Of a stretch of DNA of 64,000 nucleotides, positions 43,509-53,984 are shown in pieces. A program made the position numbers and the translations under genes. Location of the stretch: assembly GCA_949592205.1 (NCBI GenBank), contig CATIUR010000012.1:1760501-1824500 (forward strand), read 5' to 3'. The notes beneath the pieces were generated by a model. The model saw only the letters and a list, made by a program, of their open reading frames with translations. It searched no databases and was not told where the DNA came from. How positions within the stretch are numbered: position 1 is the stretch's first letter; each line of letters starts with the position of its first letter. The stretch comes from Helichrysum umbraculigerum (taxonomy: Eukaryota > Streptophyta > Magnoliopsida > Asterales > Asteraceae).

Positions 43509-44325
43509 GTCGGATTGTTCGGATTTCGGACAATCATAAGTTAATCCGTAATCCTAACCATATAAGAAACGGATTAAACGGATTCGGATAAGTGTTCGGA
43601 TTAAACGTTTTCATCCGAATTAGCTTAAGTTTCGCGTTTTAATATAAAAAAGGACTACATTTAACAAATAGTTTACATTTATATCAATTATCTAAACAAA
43701 CATAAGAAGTAATAATAGATCATATTATAAGATTCAAATTTCAATTTTAACTTCTAACGTTCTAGCATCCAATTTAATCCAAAACAAATTCGTAGTCTCT
43801 AAATTAATTAAACATCACCTCCAATCTAATAAAAAAAAAAAGCAGTCTCAAAACAACCAAAAGTTCATTAATCTTCTTTTCTTGAAATTCATAGCATTCC
43901 AAAATCCAAAGTTCAAACATTCATTCTCCAAAACCTGAAAAGCAGTAACTCTTCTTATGTTTTAGTTCATACACAAAGAACCATATGTAACAACAATAGA
44001 AAACTTAAGTTTATACCTTATTAGTATATGACTATATGATACGGAGTATAATTTAATTTAAGATTTAATTTATAATTAATTTTTATACGATATATACGTA
44101 CATGTATTAATTAAAAGATATTATTTAATGACTTAATCCTTATTCGGATTATTCAGATATATCCAAATAATTTAATTTTGATCATTTATCCTATCTGTGT
44201 AATCCATTTAACTAATCCGTAATCTGATTAAGCAATCCATAATCCGAATAATCCTGTACAATTAATCTAAATCGGATTTGGATAAAAGCTAGATTATTCG
44301 GATTCGGATAAAAGTGACACCCCTA
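43509..44325. mobile_element. hAT-like MITE copy, left end altered
   Basis: Closely similar to 62071-62936 from about GTCGGATTGTTCGGAT rightward. It ends GTGACACCCCTA at 44325, then CTTTGGAG, the same 8 bp that flank the other copy. The left terminal 40 bp with the TAGGGGTG end are replaced by unrelated sequence. It is rich in ATTCGGAT and ATCCGAAT subterminal motifs. No transposase. Confidence 0.65.
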
Positions 44326-44559
44326 CTTTGGAGACGTGCAAAGGATGCACTGTGAGGGAAATAATTAGTTGTTCGAATTCTTAGTTTTATGTATTCTTGG
44401 GCTTGGAGCAGACCCATCATCAGATTTGGGCCCAGAAAGACCAACAAATTAATTAGAAGAGCTAGCTAACACGGAACTTGGGCTTCGATACCAGGCCAGA
44501 TTCATGGGTATGTTTAACCCATCCAACAAGAAGATTTACTGTTAATAAGTTACGGAAGT

Positions 44560-45130
44560 AAGTTGAGGGAAGTTTGTGATCAGAGGGAAGCTTGTGATCA
44601 ACAACGATTATCATCCAGAATGGGAATCGATAAGCAGATATAGAATTCTTCCTACAAAAGTTCAACTCAACTAATGGAGAGTTGTGAATGAAAGGCTGCC
44701 AATCCGGAAACTCAGCTTGACATGAAAGGCATCGACTTGAATTCAATTTTTTGTGCACTATGTGATGATGAAATCGAAACAGAAGCCCTCTTTATAATCT
44801 TAAAGGTTGTTTGGGAACATATATTTTGATGGTGGACTTTACAAATACCTCCTCTTGATAATCTCAAAGATACTTTCAGGTTGACAGAATCACATCAAAT
44901 CCTGAGTCAGCTAAGGAAACTCTTCGAGGTAGTCATTCACTCGTTTTTGGATTCTATGGAGGCATAGAAATAAGATCACATGCACGTTAAGAAACCCAAG
45001 AGGCGAAATTCTAGCCGACGTGCTAAAGCCTTTTCTTTTCTTTGGATTTCTTCTAGGCTAAAGAATGTAAAAATCATATGGCTCAATTGGAATTGCAACC
45101 CAATCTCCATCTCATTGTAATTCTTTTGTT
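44560..45130 (+). pseudogene. L1-type LINE ORF2 tail (zinc-binding RVT domain remnant)
   Basis: In shifting plus-strand frames the sequence reads the C-terminal signature of plant LINE reverse transcriptases: WRVVNERLPIRKLSL, then FCALCDDEIETEALFI, VWEHIFWWWTLQIPP, FEVVIHSFLDS and a final AFSFLWISSRLKN...WLNWNCNPI. The Cys pair with the downstream VWEHIF block is the zf-RVT domain. Several frameshifts and stops (for example near 44967) show decay. The 5' end of the LINE is absent. It may be a truncated insertion; no clear poly(A) tail is seen. Confidence 0.6.
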
Positions 45131-45677
45131 TCTAGCTCCTTGCTAGCTTAATTAGAATGCCGTTAAAACTTATAACAAGACAAAGTTATACATTATTGAT
45201 TTAGTTACTAAACGAGGCAATTAAGGAATTAAACTTAAGAAACATGTTTCAAGAATGGTTATAAAATCTTGAGGTATAAATTTGAAATAGCTTACTGAAT
45301 TTGTAGATATAAATTAGTTTTGTACAACAGACAGTAAATTTGTATACAATGTCCTGTTACAGCTTTATCATAGTAAGGCAGGCAAGTTTGTATATGTTTT
45401 TAACACAATTAAATTATACCGTCATGCTACAGTCGTAACAAATCCAGACAAAGGGAATTATTTACACTCCTATTTAGTGATTTATGAATATGAATTCAGT
45501 TTTTAACTTATTGTAAAACATAGTGTACCCATCAAGTATTTGTATTGCTAATTAATTTTCACTCTCATATGCCAAAAAGAGACTGTACCACATACAATTT
45601 TCAAATATAATTCACAGATTCCAAGATGGAAAATTGGGTCATTGGCTATATGAGGAAACTTGCATAAAGAGTGCTAA
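45131..45677. other. Intergenic, downstream of the receptor kinase
   Basis: AT-rich sequence without a gene that I can support. It contains the kinase gene's 3' side; no clear polyadenylation signal stands out. Confidence 0.5.
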
Positions 45678-45965
45678 CTATCGAGCATACAATTGTGTTA
45701 TCGTGTATTCATTAACTGATGACACAGACCGAACTTCACTAGGGCTATCTCCAGTGAAAAATGCAGGTTGTTTATGTTGAGGCAAGACACCTTCACTAAC
45801 TAGCATCAGAACCACTGAAAACATAGTTGGTCTATCTTGTGCATGATGTTGAACACATAATAGCCCAACGTGAATTGAGCGTAGCACTTCAGATATGATG
45901 CATGACTCACGTAAAGATGGACACATGAGTTCAATGGACCTGTTTTCTTTGAAGAGTCTCCATGC
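45678..45965 (-). CDS. Receptor kinase exon 7 (kinase C-lobe end and tail)
   Basis: Starts at AWRLFKENRSIEL after acceptor TTATTCAG and ends at TAG 45680-45678. It contains HVGLLCVQHHAQDRPTMFSV, the conserved Arg of kinase subdomain XI, and a tail with EYTITQLYAR typical of S-domain kinases. 96 codons including stop. Confidence 0.9.
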   Translation of the reverse strand, partial: AWRLFKENRSIELMCPSLRESCIISEVLRSIHVGLLCVQHHAQDRPTMFSVVLMLVSEGVLPQHKQPAFFTGDSPSEVRSVSSVNEYTITQLYAR

Positions 45966-46069
45966 CTGAATAAATCCAATCATAGTGATCGATAAGTATA
46001 GAGAGATCGTTTTAATTATTTTTGTAAAGTAATAAACACTGGTTTTGGGTTCCTATTAGTTTAACTTAC

Positions 46070-46220
46070 ATGTCCTAGAAGACTGTCGCTATGATCTTCA
46101 TGAGAGAATCCTGTGTTTTTCTTACCACTAACTATCTCCAATACCAGAACTCCAAAACTGAACACATCTGACTTTGTAGAAAATTGCCCGTGTAATGCAT
46201 ACTCAGGTGAAATGTAACCG
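46070..46220 (-). CDS. Receptor kinase exon 6 (activation-segment end)
   Basis: 151 bp, the usual size for this exon in the family. Encodes GYISPEYALHGQFSTKSDVF and LEIVSGKKNTGF. Acceptor GCTGCAG, donor GTAAGT. Phases fit both neighbours. Confidence 0.9.
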
Positions 46221-46322
46221 CTGCAGCAATATGAATTGATATAATATATATATAAGTTTTTTTTTTTTTTTGTGAAAATTAGTCCAAGACTAATTTCAAA
46301 ATACAGTGTTTTAGATTCTTAC

Positions 46323-46560
46323 TATGTTCCCATCACTCTCTTTGTCTTAGTAGCGATATCAGATCCTACAAACTTTCTGGCAAGGCCAAAGTCTGTGATT
46401 TTTGGGTTCATGTCACTATCCAGCAGAATATTACCTGCCTTGAGATCTCTATGTATGATTTGAAGACGTGAATCTTGATGTAGATATAAAATTCCTCGAG
46501 CCATCCCATTAATAATGTGAAATCGCTTGGGCCAATCAAGCATTGAGCTTCTGGTTTCAT
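46323..46560 (-). CDS. Receptor kinase exon 5 (catalytic loop)
   Basis: 238 bp, again the usual family size. Encodes LDWPKRFHIINGMARGILYL, HRDLKAGNILLD and ITDFGLARKF, i.e. catalytic and metal-binding residues. Donor GTAAGA follows the split Tyr codon. Confidence 0.9.
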
Positions 46561-46848
46561 CTGTTGAAACATAACCACTTAATTAGTCAATGTTTTTGGT
46601 TTGTGCATTAGTTAGCAGTAGTACCTCAAGTATTAAAGTAAGTGGCACGGTAAATGTTATTTGGGTTCCAAGTTCAAGCAAAAGTATACGAATTTGAATT
46701 CATTGTTCACCTTCAAGTTTTATACTAGGAGTTTTTTGGTAGTTTCAATGTATCAAGTTGGAATATCAATTCTTGATCATCATATCAATATATTTGTATG
46801 TTTCGCCCAGAAAGACTATATGCACAATGAGAGATTAGCGAGTCAAAC

Positions 46849-47059
46849 CAAATAAGAATGTGTCCAAGCTTTTGTTGGGCATGTATTCATAAATCAGAAT
46901 CATTTCATTTCCATGAATGCAGTATCCAAGAAGCTTCACAAGATTCCGGTGCTGAAGTTTGGCAATACAAATGACTTCATTTTTGAATTCATCAAGCCCT
47001 TGCTGGGATGTTTCTGAAAGCCGCTTCACAGCTATTTCACGTTCGTCTTCCAACACACC
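46849..47059 (-). CDS. Receptor kinase exon 4 (N-lobe)
   Basis: 211 bp. Encodes EREIAVKRLSETSQQG with the ATP-anchoring Lys, and HRNLVKLLGYCIHGNE. Ends with a split Asp codon completed by exon 5. Confidence 0.9.
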
Positions 47060-47329
47060 CTAACAATATCAATGTTGCAGTTTATATAAGGGTAACCTCA
47101 AAAGTTACACACATACATGACCAATTGGCTTATTATGAAAAGGTAAGCCTCCGTCCAAAGACACTTAATTGAATATGCCTGTACATATGATTACCCCTAC
47201 CTTATCTGATGGTGGGCTAATTCGGCCCATGGGGCATATCAAATGCTCATAGTAAGTTATGTTAATATAATATAAGAGTTTTGTTATATGAACTTTCTTA
47301 TCGTATTAATTAAGGTAATTGAAAATTAC

Positions 47330-47484
47330 CTTGTAAACGCTACCAAAGCCACCTTCACCTATCTTATTGTTGATGCAGAAATTATCTGTAGCCTTAGCTA
47401 TTTCATGTAGGCTAAAGAAAGGCAGCTCATCAAGATCTTCAATTTGAACAGTCGCATTCTTTTTATGAAGGGCATATTGGTTTC
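47330..47484 (-). CDS. Receptor kinase exon 3 (juxtamembrane and glycine loop)
   Basis: 155 bp. Encodes LDELPFFSLHEIAKATDNF, the usual juxtamembrane signature, then IGEGGFGSVYK. Acceptor TTTGTAG, donor GTAATT; phases fit exons 2 and 4. Confidence 0.88.
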
Positions 47485-47590
47485 CTACAAAGATGCATTC
47501 ATTTTCTCTTGATTACATCAATCTGCCAAAATTTACAATTGTTTCATATGCTGAATTGTGTAATTGCTTACTCACATAACTTATATATAC

Positions 47591-47765
47591 CTTTCTTGTG
47601 ACGCCTTTTCTTTTTCCTTCTACAGGCATATGCCACTGCAAACAGAAGCCCCGTGGCAGATGAAGCTAATAAGACCACAGTGAGCACTCCATACTTTTTT
47701 TTGAAGCTAGATTTGGAGATCAAATTTCCTTCAGTTAATGAATCACGATAATCAGTATGCTTTAT
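47591..47765 (-). CDS. Receptor kinase exon 2 (transmembrane segment)
   Basis: 175 bp between acceptor TTTGTAG and donor GTATAT. In the frame that continues correctly into exon 3 it reads a hydrophobic helix (YGVLTVVLLASSATGLLFAV) followed by a basic stop-transfer run (CRRKKKRRHKK). In that frame it begins at phase 0, whereas exon 1 ends at phase 1. An A8 run lies just before the helix. Confidence 0.75.
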
Positions 47766-47941
47766 CTACAAATGACAGAAACTAGTAACCTTTTGTAAGC
47801 ATAAAATTAGTCTTCTTCATATGTACACTTTTTAAAATTTCATCACACAAGAATCAGCTAAAGACAACAGAATAATAATTACTACGTTGAAGGTGCATTA
47901 CCCTGAAATGATATTATAAGTTACTGCATCGGCTTAATTAC

Positions 47942-48805
47942 CTAATAATTCAGGCGCTGCCAATCTAACATAAAGATTTTGCCCGCTTATTACGTACACT
48001 CGTACATCTATTAAATCACCAAACCATCGCAAGCATCCAACTGCACCTGGAGTAACGTTTGGATTTGCATACGCGGTGCATGAGCAGTTATCCTTACAAG
48101 CTACCTCACACTCCTGGAGGCTCATGCTGCCATCAAACACAGCATTTTGCGTGTCCGGCAATTTCATACTCGAAAATTTCAAAAATCCCTCTTCTGGTCC
48201 ACAATCCAACGCTGTACTCCGTCTACATCCATTAGTCCAATTATACGGATTTAAATCATATGCCTCCGCTTTTATTTTAAATCCTTTCAGGCACTCACAA
48301 TTATGAAATGTATTAGTACTACAGCTTCCGTACGGGCCACATAATCCATAATTGTCACAATAATCCATCGGTACAGTGAGATCTTGCATCCATTCGTGGT
48401 TTTGCATATTTAGCTGCCAGATCACAACCTTGCCATCAGGGGTCATTACTGACCTTGCTGAGAGTGCGGTGTTATTAGAAGTATATTTGTAATATATCTC
48501 CTTCTCAGTGACCACCATTTCTTTCTGAGACAGATTATTAGAGTCATGTCTGGATTTTGGCTGTCCAGCAAACTCTATACCGTCGTACGGTCCCATCCTT
48601 GATTCAATAACAGAACCTTTACAGATATATACTTGTGGATATTGACCGTTAACCATGAATCTACTTGTATACTTACCTGGAAAAGGATCATCTGCGCTCC
48701 TCCATGATCTCATATATAACTCTCTTCCTGTTACGAGGTTTTTGCCCAATTTCATTCCTGATATAAAGGTATCTCCGGGGTAATCAAAACTTTGCCAAAC
48801 CACAC
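47942..48805 (-). CDS. Receptor kinase exon 1, 3' part (S-locus glycoprotein, EGF-like, PAN)
   Basis: Continues the lectin ectodomain after the insertion: WQSFDYPGDTFISGMKLGKN, a Cys-rich EGF-like region (CDNYGLCGPYGSCS, CECLKGF), then a PAN module (LQECEVACKDNCSCTAYAN) and LYVRLAAPELL. Ends before donor GTAATT. Bases 48801-48805 are the left copy of the duplicated target. Confidence 0.9.
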
Positions 48806-51465
48806 TGTCACACCCCCTATTTCGGGTTGCGGAAGCGAATCGGGTCGGGGCGTGACTAATCAATAACCAAAGCACCAAAAGTATACAGTGAACGACTCTA
48901 CATGAGACGTTTATAATATATTACAAAAGTGGTACAATGTTTTAAAGTCATAAGTCAAACGTTTACAATATACTAGTGAGTTCGCAAAATGAGTTTCGAA
49001 GATTTTAATACATAACGTTTAACAAAATATAATGCAAGAAAATCTTCATATGTTTGTAAGCATGCGACTCGTACTAATTAGCGTATCCTGCGGACCATCC
49101 TACTGTTGATCACCTGAGAATACAACACTAAAAATGTCAGCTATAAAGCTCGTGAATCTCACAGGTTTAACATGAACATTGATGTGATCAATATGATTAT
49201 CTGACGATAATAAAATGTTATAAATGAACAATGATTTAAGCAATTTACTCAAACAATGATTTTTAACCAAATAAGGTCACTAAACAATGATTTAAACCAA
49301 CGCAGGTTTTTTTTTTTAAACAACATGAAATTAAACAAGGGTGAAACCAACGCAGGTTTCGTAACATTGAACAAACCAACGCAGGTTTTTGAACAATGTT
49401 CTATTATGATTTTGCATTGCACTAAGCTATGGTTCAAGGCCTAACCCGATTTTCTGCCTCCCGAACGGTGTCAACACCCATAACAATTACTAAAATGTCC
49501 GTTTTTAACTTGGTTGTAGCTAGCAACCCGGACGGAGACGTCACTCCCATGATAGATCTATCTTTTAGTAATCGCGCCTTATTAAGTTAATGAACCATAC
49601 ATGATGAGGACTTTCCCGAATTAAAACACTTGTGCAATACTCGAACAAGGAAAATCAAGACCAAATAATGGTAGCCAAACAATGTAACTAATATAGTTAA
49701 CTGAATTAAATAATCATTTAATTCCATGAGTTAATAATCAAAATTAACTAATCAAATAACATATGATCACGAAAACAAGTAAGCATTGTATCTCACCCCA
49801 ATATTTAAAAACAGTAAAAATGGGGCTGTGAGACTCACTTGAGTCTATCCGAGCAATGAATATATCCAACGAGGAACGTATAGTCCGAAGTCTCCTAGTG
49901 TCCTAAACACACGAGATTTCGTATAAGAGAATGGTCGTTTAATTATCTCATTCATATTAGCGTTTATTTGGTAAGATTATGCCCAAGTGTTCAATAAATA
50001 TTTTATATTGAAGTTTGTAAAACGAGTCTGGGCCATTCGTGGCAATTCGAAATCATAATCTCAAATTATAATTATATTTGTGTTCGTATATTATAACTCG
50101 TATAAATATATACTTTTTATCATTTTTGTATCGTTTTAAATGTTCGCGACTAATTGATTTCGATACTTTTTTTTTTTTTAAGTATTTTTATTTTTATTTT
50201 TGAAAAATTCTATTTTTTGGTGTTACTCGACACGTCTCTTCATTTGAAACGCGACACTTGAATCGTATTTGAAAATTGGAAAAATAACATTTTAGCGACG
50301 CTTCTATTTTAGTATAATCAGTTTTGTAGCGACACTTAATGTCGTCGCTAGACAACTTAGCGACGCTTATCAATTAAATAAGTTATGTCCTGTTCCGAGT
50401 TGACCCGCCGGGTTGGGCCACCGACCCGCTGATTCCCTGTGCGTTTTTCATCTCCGATTCAAACAATCAAACCACAATTCAGTTTCTAATCCTAATTTTT
50501 GAACATAATAACCGATTAAATCACTAATACATAATGATTACAAGTTTTTCTAACTTGAATTAATTAGAGAAAACGGAGGATTTCTCACGGTGGAGGTGGT
50601 GACCGGAAGTGATGGTGAGGTCCGACGATGATGATGGTGGTAACCTACTGTTGTTGCTGCTCGTTGGTGTTGTTGTAGATGATGATGATTTTCGAATGGT
50701 GGTGATGGCTTCGGTGGTGATGGTCTCGGTGGTGTGCATCCGAGAGAGAGAGAGAGAGAGGTGATCGAGATGGTGTGGTGATGAACAAAGATTGGTGATG
50801 ATGATTAATCTTTGTTGTTGCAGGTTGTTTGTGTTATTGTTATTTGTTGTTGATCATGTTAAGAGATAGAGATCGAGAGATTTAGATAGATAGATGAAAT
50901 TGTGAAGAAAAATAAAGAGGAAGCAAACAAGTGGAACAAAAAAAAAAGTACGTGAGGTTTGGTCAAAGTCCACCAACCAGATCCACATTTTGTGGATGGT
51001 TGGTCCGACTGGCTTATTTTGCAGTATTTTTAACCCGTGTTTTGGTACCCGATCGTAATAGTAGTATAATGTTTTTAAACAATAATTTTCTAAATATGAA
51101 ATCGTATAAGTTTTCAATCGAAGTATTTTATAAAAATACTTTTAATGTGATACTAAATTATTTCGTTGTTTCACTTTGAACTTACGGATAGTTTTAATTA
51201 CCCAAAAAGAGTTTTACAAATTTTCCGAGTACCGTAATATTATTTCTGATAATAATATTCTATTTGGAGATGTTTTGGGACAACTTTTATTTTTATGTTT
51301 TCTGAGTGGTTTCAGATTTGTTCGCGTTGTGATTATTAAATAATCATTTCGTGTTATATATATATTTATATATATTATCCGAATACTTTGTTTTTGATTC
51401 TTACCGAGTACGAATTAAAGTTTAATTTGGGACCCAATTTTGGGTTATTTTGACCGGGTGTCACA
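48806..51465 (-). repeat. 3' LTR of the ORF-less derivative (2,660 bp)
   Basis: Plus-strand start TGTCACACCCCCTATTTCGG, end GACCGGGTGTCACA. Contains CCAACGCAGGTTT repeats (49297-49390), a GCGACGC/GCGACAC cluster (50294-50366), GGTGGTGATGG-rich sequence and an AG run (50746-50760). Confidence 0.93.
50294..50366. repeat. GCGACGC / GCGACAC motif cluster in the LTR
   Basis: Four or five copies of AGCGAC(G/A)CTT or its reverse occur in about 70 bp. The same cluster is in the other LTR at about 55469-55541. It is a short form of the arrays at 5105, 59086 and 63820. Confidence 0.65.
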
Positions 51466-51475
51466 TTCTCCCCTT

Positions 51476-53600
51476 GTTAGGAGAATTTCGTCCCGAAATT
51501 CATTTATAACTTATGCTCGCGTGTTACTAAGGCCGACTATGTGTTATGTCTAATACTAAGACATCCAATTTATCCATGTCCTTTCCCCTTGTTAGTCTTT
51601 GACCTACCGATTACTTAAGAAATAGAGAGGTCCGAATTCTAACCGACCGTTATGTCAACATGACCTGGTCGTCCCGTATTAGCGAGTATTACTTTGTTTT
51701 GGATGACTAATCCACCGAATTCAGTGAGTCCTTACGTGTTCTTAGAGTTTAGAGTAACTACCGATCTATTATTCCGAACTAAACTCTACTGATCATTTAG
51801 GAGAATTGATAGTAAGATTTCCGATATTCACACGACCATTGTCTTCACGACATGGTTGGTCTGTGTTGCTGAGGTTAACAATGAATTGAACTTATAGTTT
51901 ATCGAACTTTGTAAATCTTACTGTCTCCTACCATACAACATGCATAACCTAGACCCTATCAGTCTCATATGGAAACGAGATAGTTATCACAAATTTGTTT
52001 TATATGGGATGTTACCCAAAGCTTAGTTTAACGTGGAAGGTTATCCAAAATTTAGTTTAACGTGGGATGTTACCCACGATATAAAGATTTAACTGGTACG
52101 TCTTCCGGTACAAAACAGCGTAGGATGTGTTATTTCTATACATATGTGCTAAACCTCGTCTCGCATAGAAACTCTTAGAAACTAAGCTATTGCTTTTCCC
52201 TAATTCTATCGAGCACTCAGAATCTAGGGAAATCGTAAAGTACATCAAACAACAAGTATTATTTATCCGATCATGTGTGTATCTCGATGTCTATTAGTGA
52301 TGACACCCAAGTTCACAATCTCAATGATGGATGTAATTATGTATTACAGTGCTTAATCCGAATAACCACCATTTGCAAAACCGATTGTACCCCTACTGTA
52401 TATGGCAAGTAACAATTTAGATTCAGTAAAGTAAGAAATCACAAGGATAGTTAGGCCGTCTAAGAATGAGAACACCCGCGTCCTCACTCAAGTTTTGGTA
52501 AATTGTCTTACAGGAGCAAAGATGTCATTGTATACTGAGGAATTTTGTTGACCATTTGGAGTTTGAGATTTTTATAAAGTTGGGTGCTATAAACAAGTTT
52601 ACACGGTTTTGAAACTTTGAGATTTTCGAATTTTTTTTTTTTTTTTTAAAATACATTCGTTAGAAAAACTATGATGGCGACCGTCTGTTGAAAATTCGAA
52701 GTCCATTGAAAACTTGAGTCGATAAAAGCTCGGTTGAAACTCTTGTTGGCAAAAAGGCCTTAAAAATTCTGTTTGCAAAATTTCTTAAGAAGAAGTCTAG
52801 TTTGAATTTCTTCCATTTGTTAACAGTTTGGGATTACTCAAAATATGTTGGAATTTGTATCATTCGCAAAACGTTGAAAATTACCCATTTACTGAAAATT
52901 TGCTGAAAACCTGATCTTTGAAACGTGTTAGAGTTTTGCTTCGTCAAAATGTATGAAAGTATCCTTTAACGAGTAGGTTCAGAAGATTACAGGAGTTAAA
53001 GTTTGATAAGAAAATATTTCAATCTGTTTGGGGAATACTAATCCCAAGTGAGCAATAAGACAAGTGAACTATGATTTTTCGAAAATTGATGTGCCGACTA
53101 TGATGTCGAAACTTTTCTAACTCTACCGGGGTAAGTCTACATTGAAAAGATGACCCTGTAAAACTAGGGTGCATACCGGTACTATTTTCCTGATTCAATC
53201 CACTTACAACCGGTAAGTCCTATAGTGTATCTGGTTACCTTAAGCGATTTAGTCTCTAATAGTAGTCTAAACTGGGTAGACACGAAACCTAAATCAACAT
53301 CCGAACAGTGACTGTTTCCGAGTATCCGAGGCCTACAATTATACATACAATAACCTATAGTATATCATGTGTCCGAGGCCTATTAACATGTATACCAGGT
53401 ATATTTCCAATTACCCGAGTTTTATATATATTATATATATACCGATCATATTACTGAATTATATCTCCAAAGTGTTAACCGAATTAGATCACCCAAGTGT
53501 TAACCAAACAAGATCATTTAAGTGATAACCGAACCAAAATTATCTAAGTGATAACAGATCAATATGTATATCAAGTATTTTATCCAACAGTGATGGCCTA

Positions 53601-53673
<73 letters not shown>

Positions 53674-53963
53674 GCCAATTTGTATATGTATATACCATAT
53701 ATACGTACATATATCCACCTAGTTGTGTCTAGCACAAAACAATTATGAGTCCCGGTTCTCTCGTAATCAGAGTCTACTAATGCATTCATTTTCAATATAA
53801 CCCCTTTCAGATCTTACATCATCTTTGTTTAATTGTACATAGTTAGCTACGCTATGTTAAATTAAACTCGTATGATGTAATCCCTGAACCAGTTATACCT
53901 AATGAGGAATACTGCCTAACGGTCATAGTCTAGGCCCACTACATGCAACCTAGTTCACTATAA
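51476..53963 (-). other. Internal region of the ORF-less derivative
   Basis: No coding sequence is supported. The left part (to about 52450) matches the 3' internal region at 17730-18200 in blocks. The right part (53300-53960) matches the leader at 39256-39640, including GAGGCCTA motifs. An AT run of about 35 repeats lies at 53603-53671. The point where gag-pol was lost lies between. Confidence 0.65.
53603..53671. repeat. AT dinucleotide microsatellite in the leader
   Basis: About 35 AT repeats. The Tyr/Ile-repeat open frames over it on both strands are artefacts of the repeat. Confidence 0.9.
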
Positions 53964-53984
53964 CCTTAGGCTCTGATACCAATC

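Noticed and set aside
44462..44758. 98-codon minus-strand frame
   Set aside because: Opposite strand of the LINE remnant, whose plus-strand motifs are clearly recognisable.
50854..51179. Overlapping frames of 82-87 codons, repeated at 56029-56354
   Set aside because: Both lie in the paired LTRs of one element, which explains the repetition; no domain.
53548..53795. Tyr-Ile repeat proteins on both strands
   Set aside because: Translation of an AT microsatellite; no real gene.
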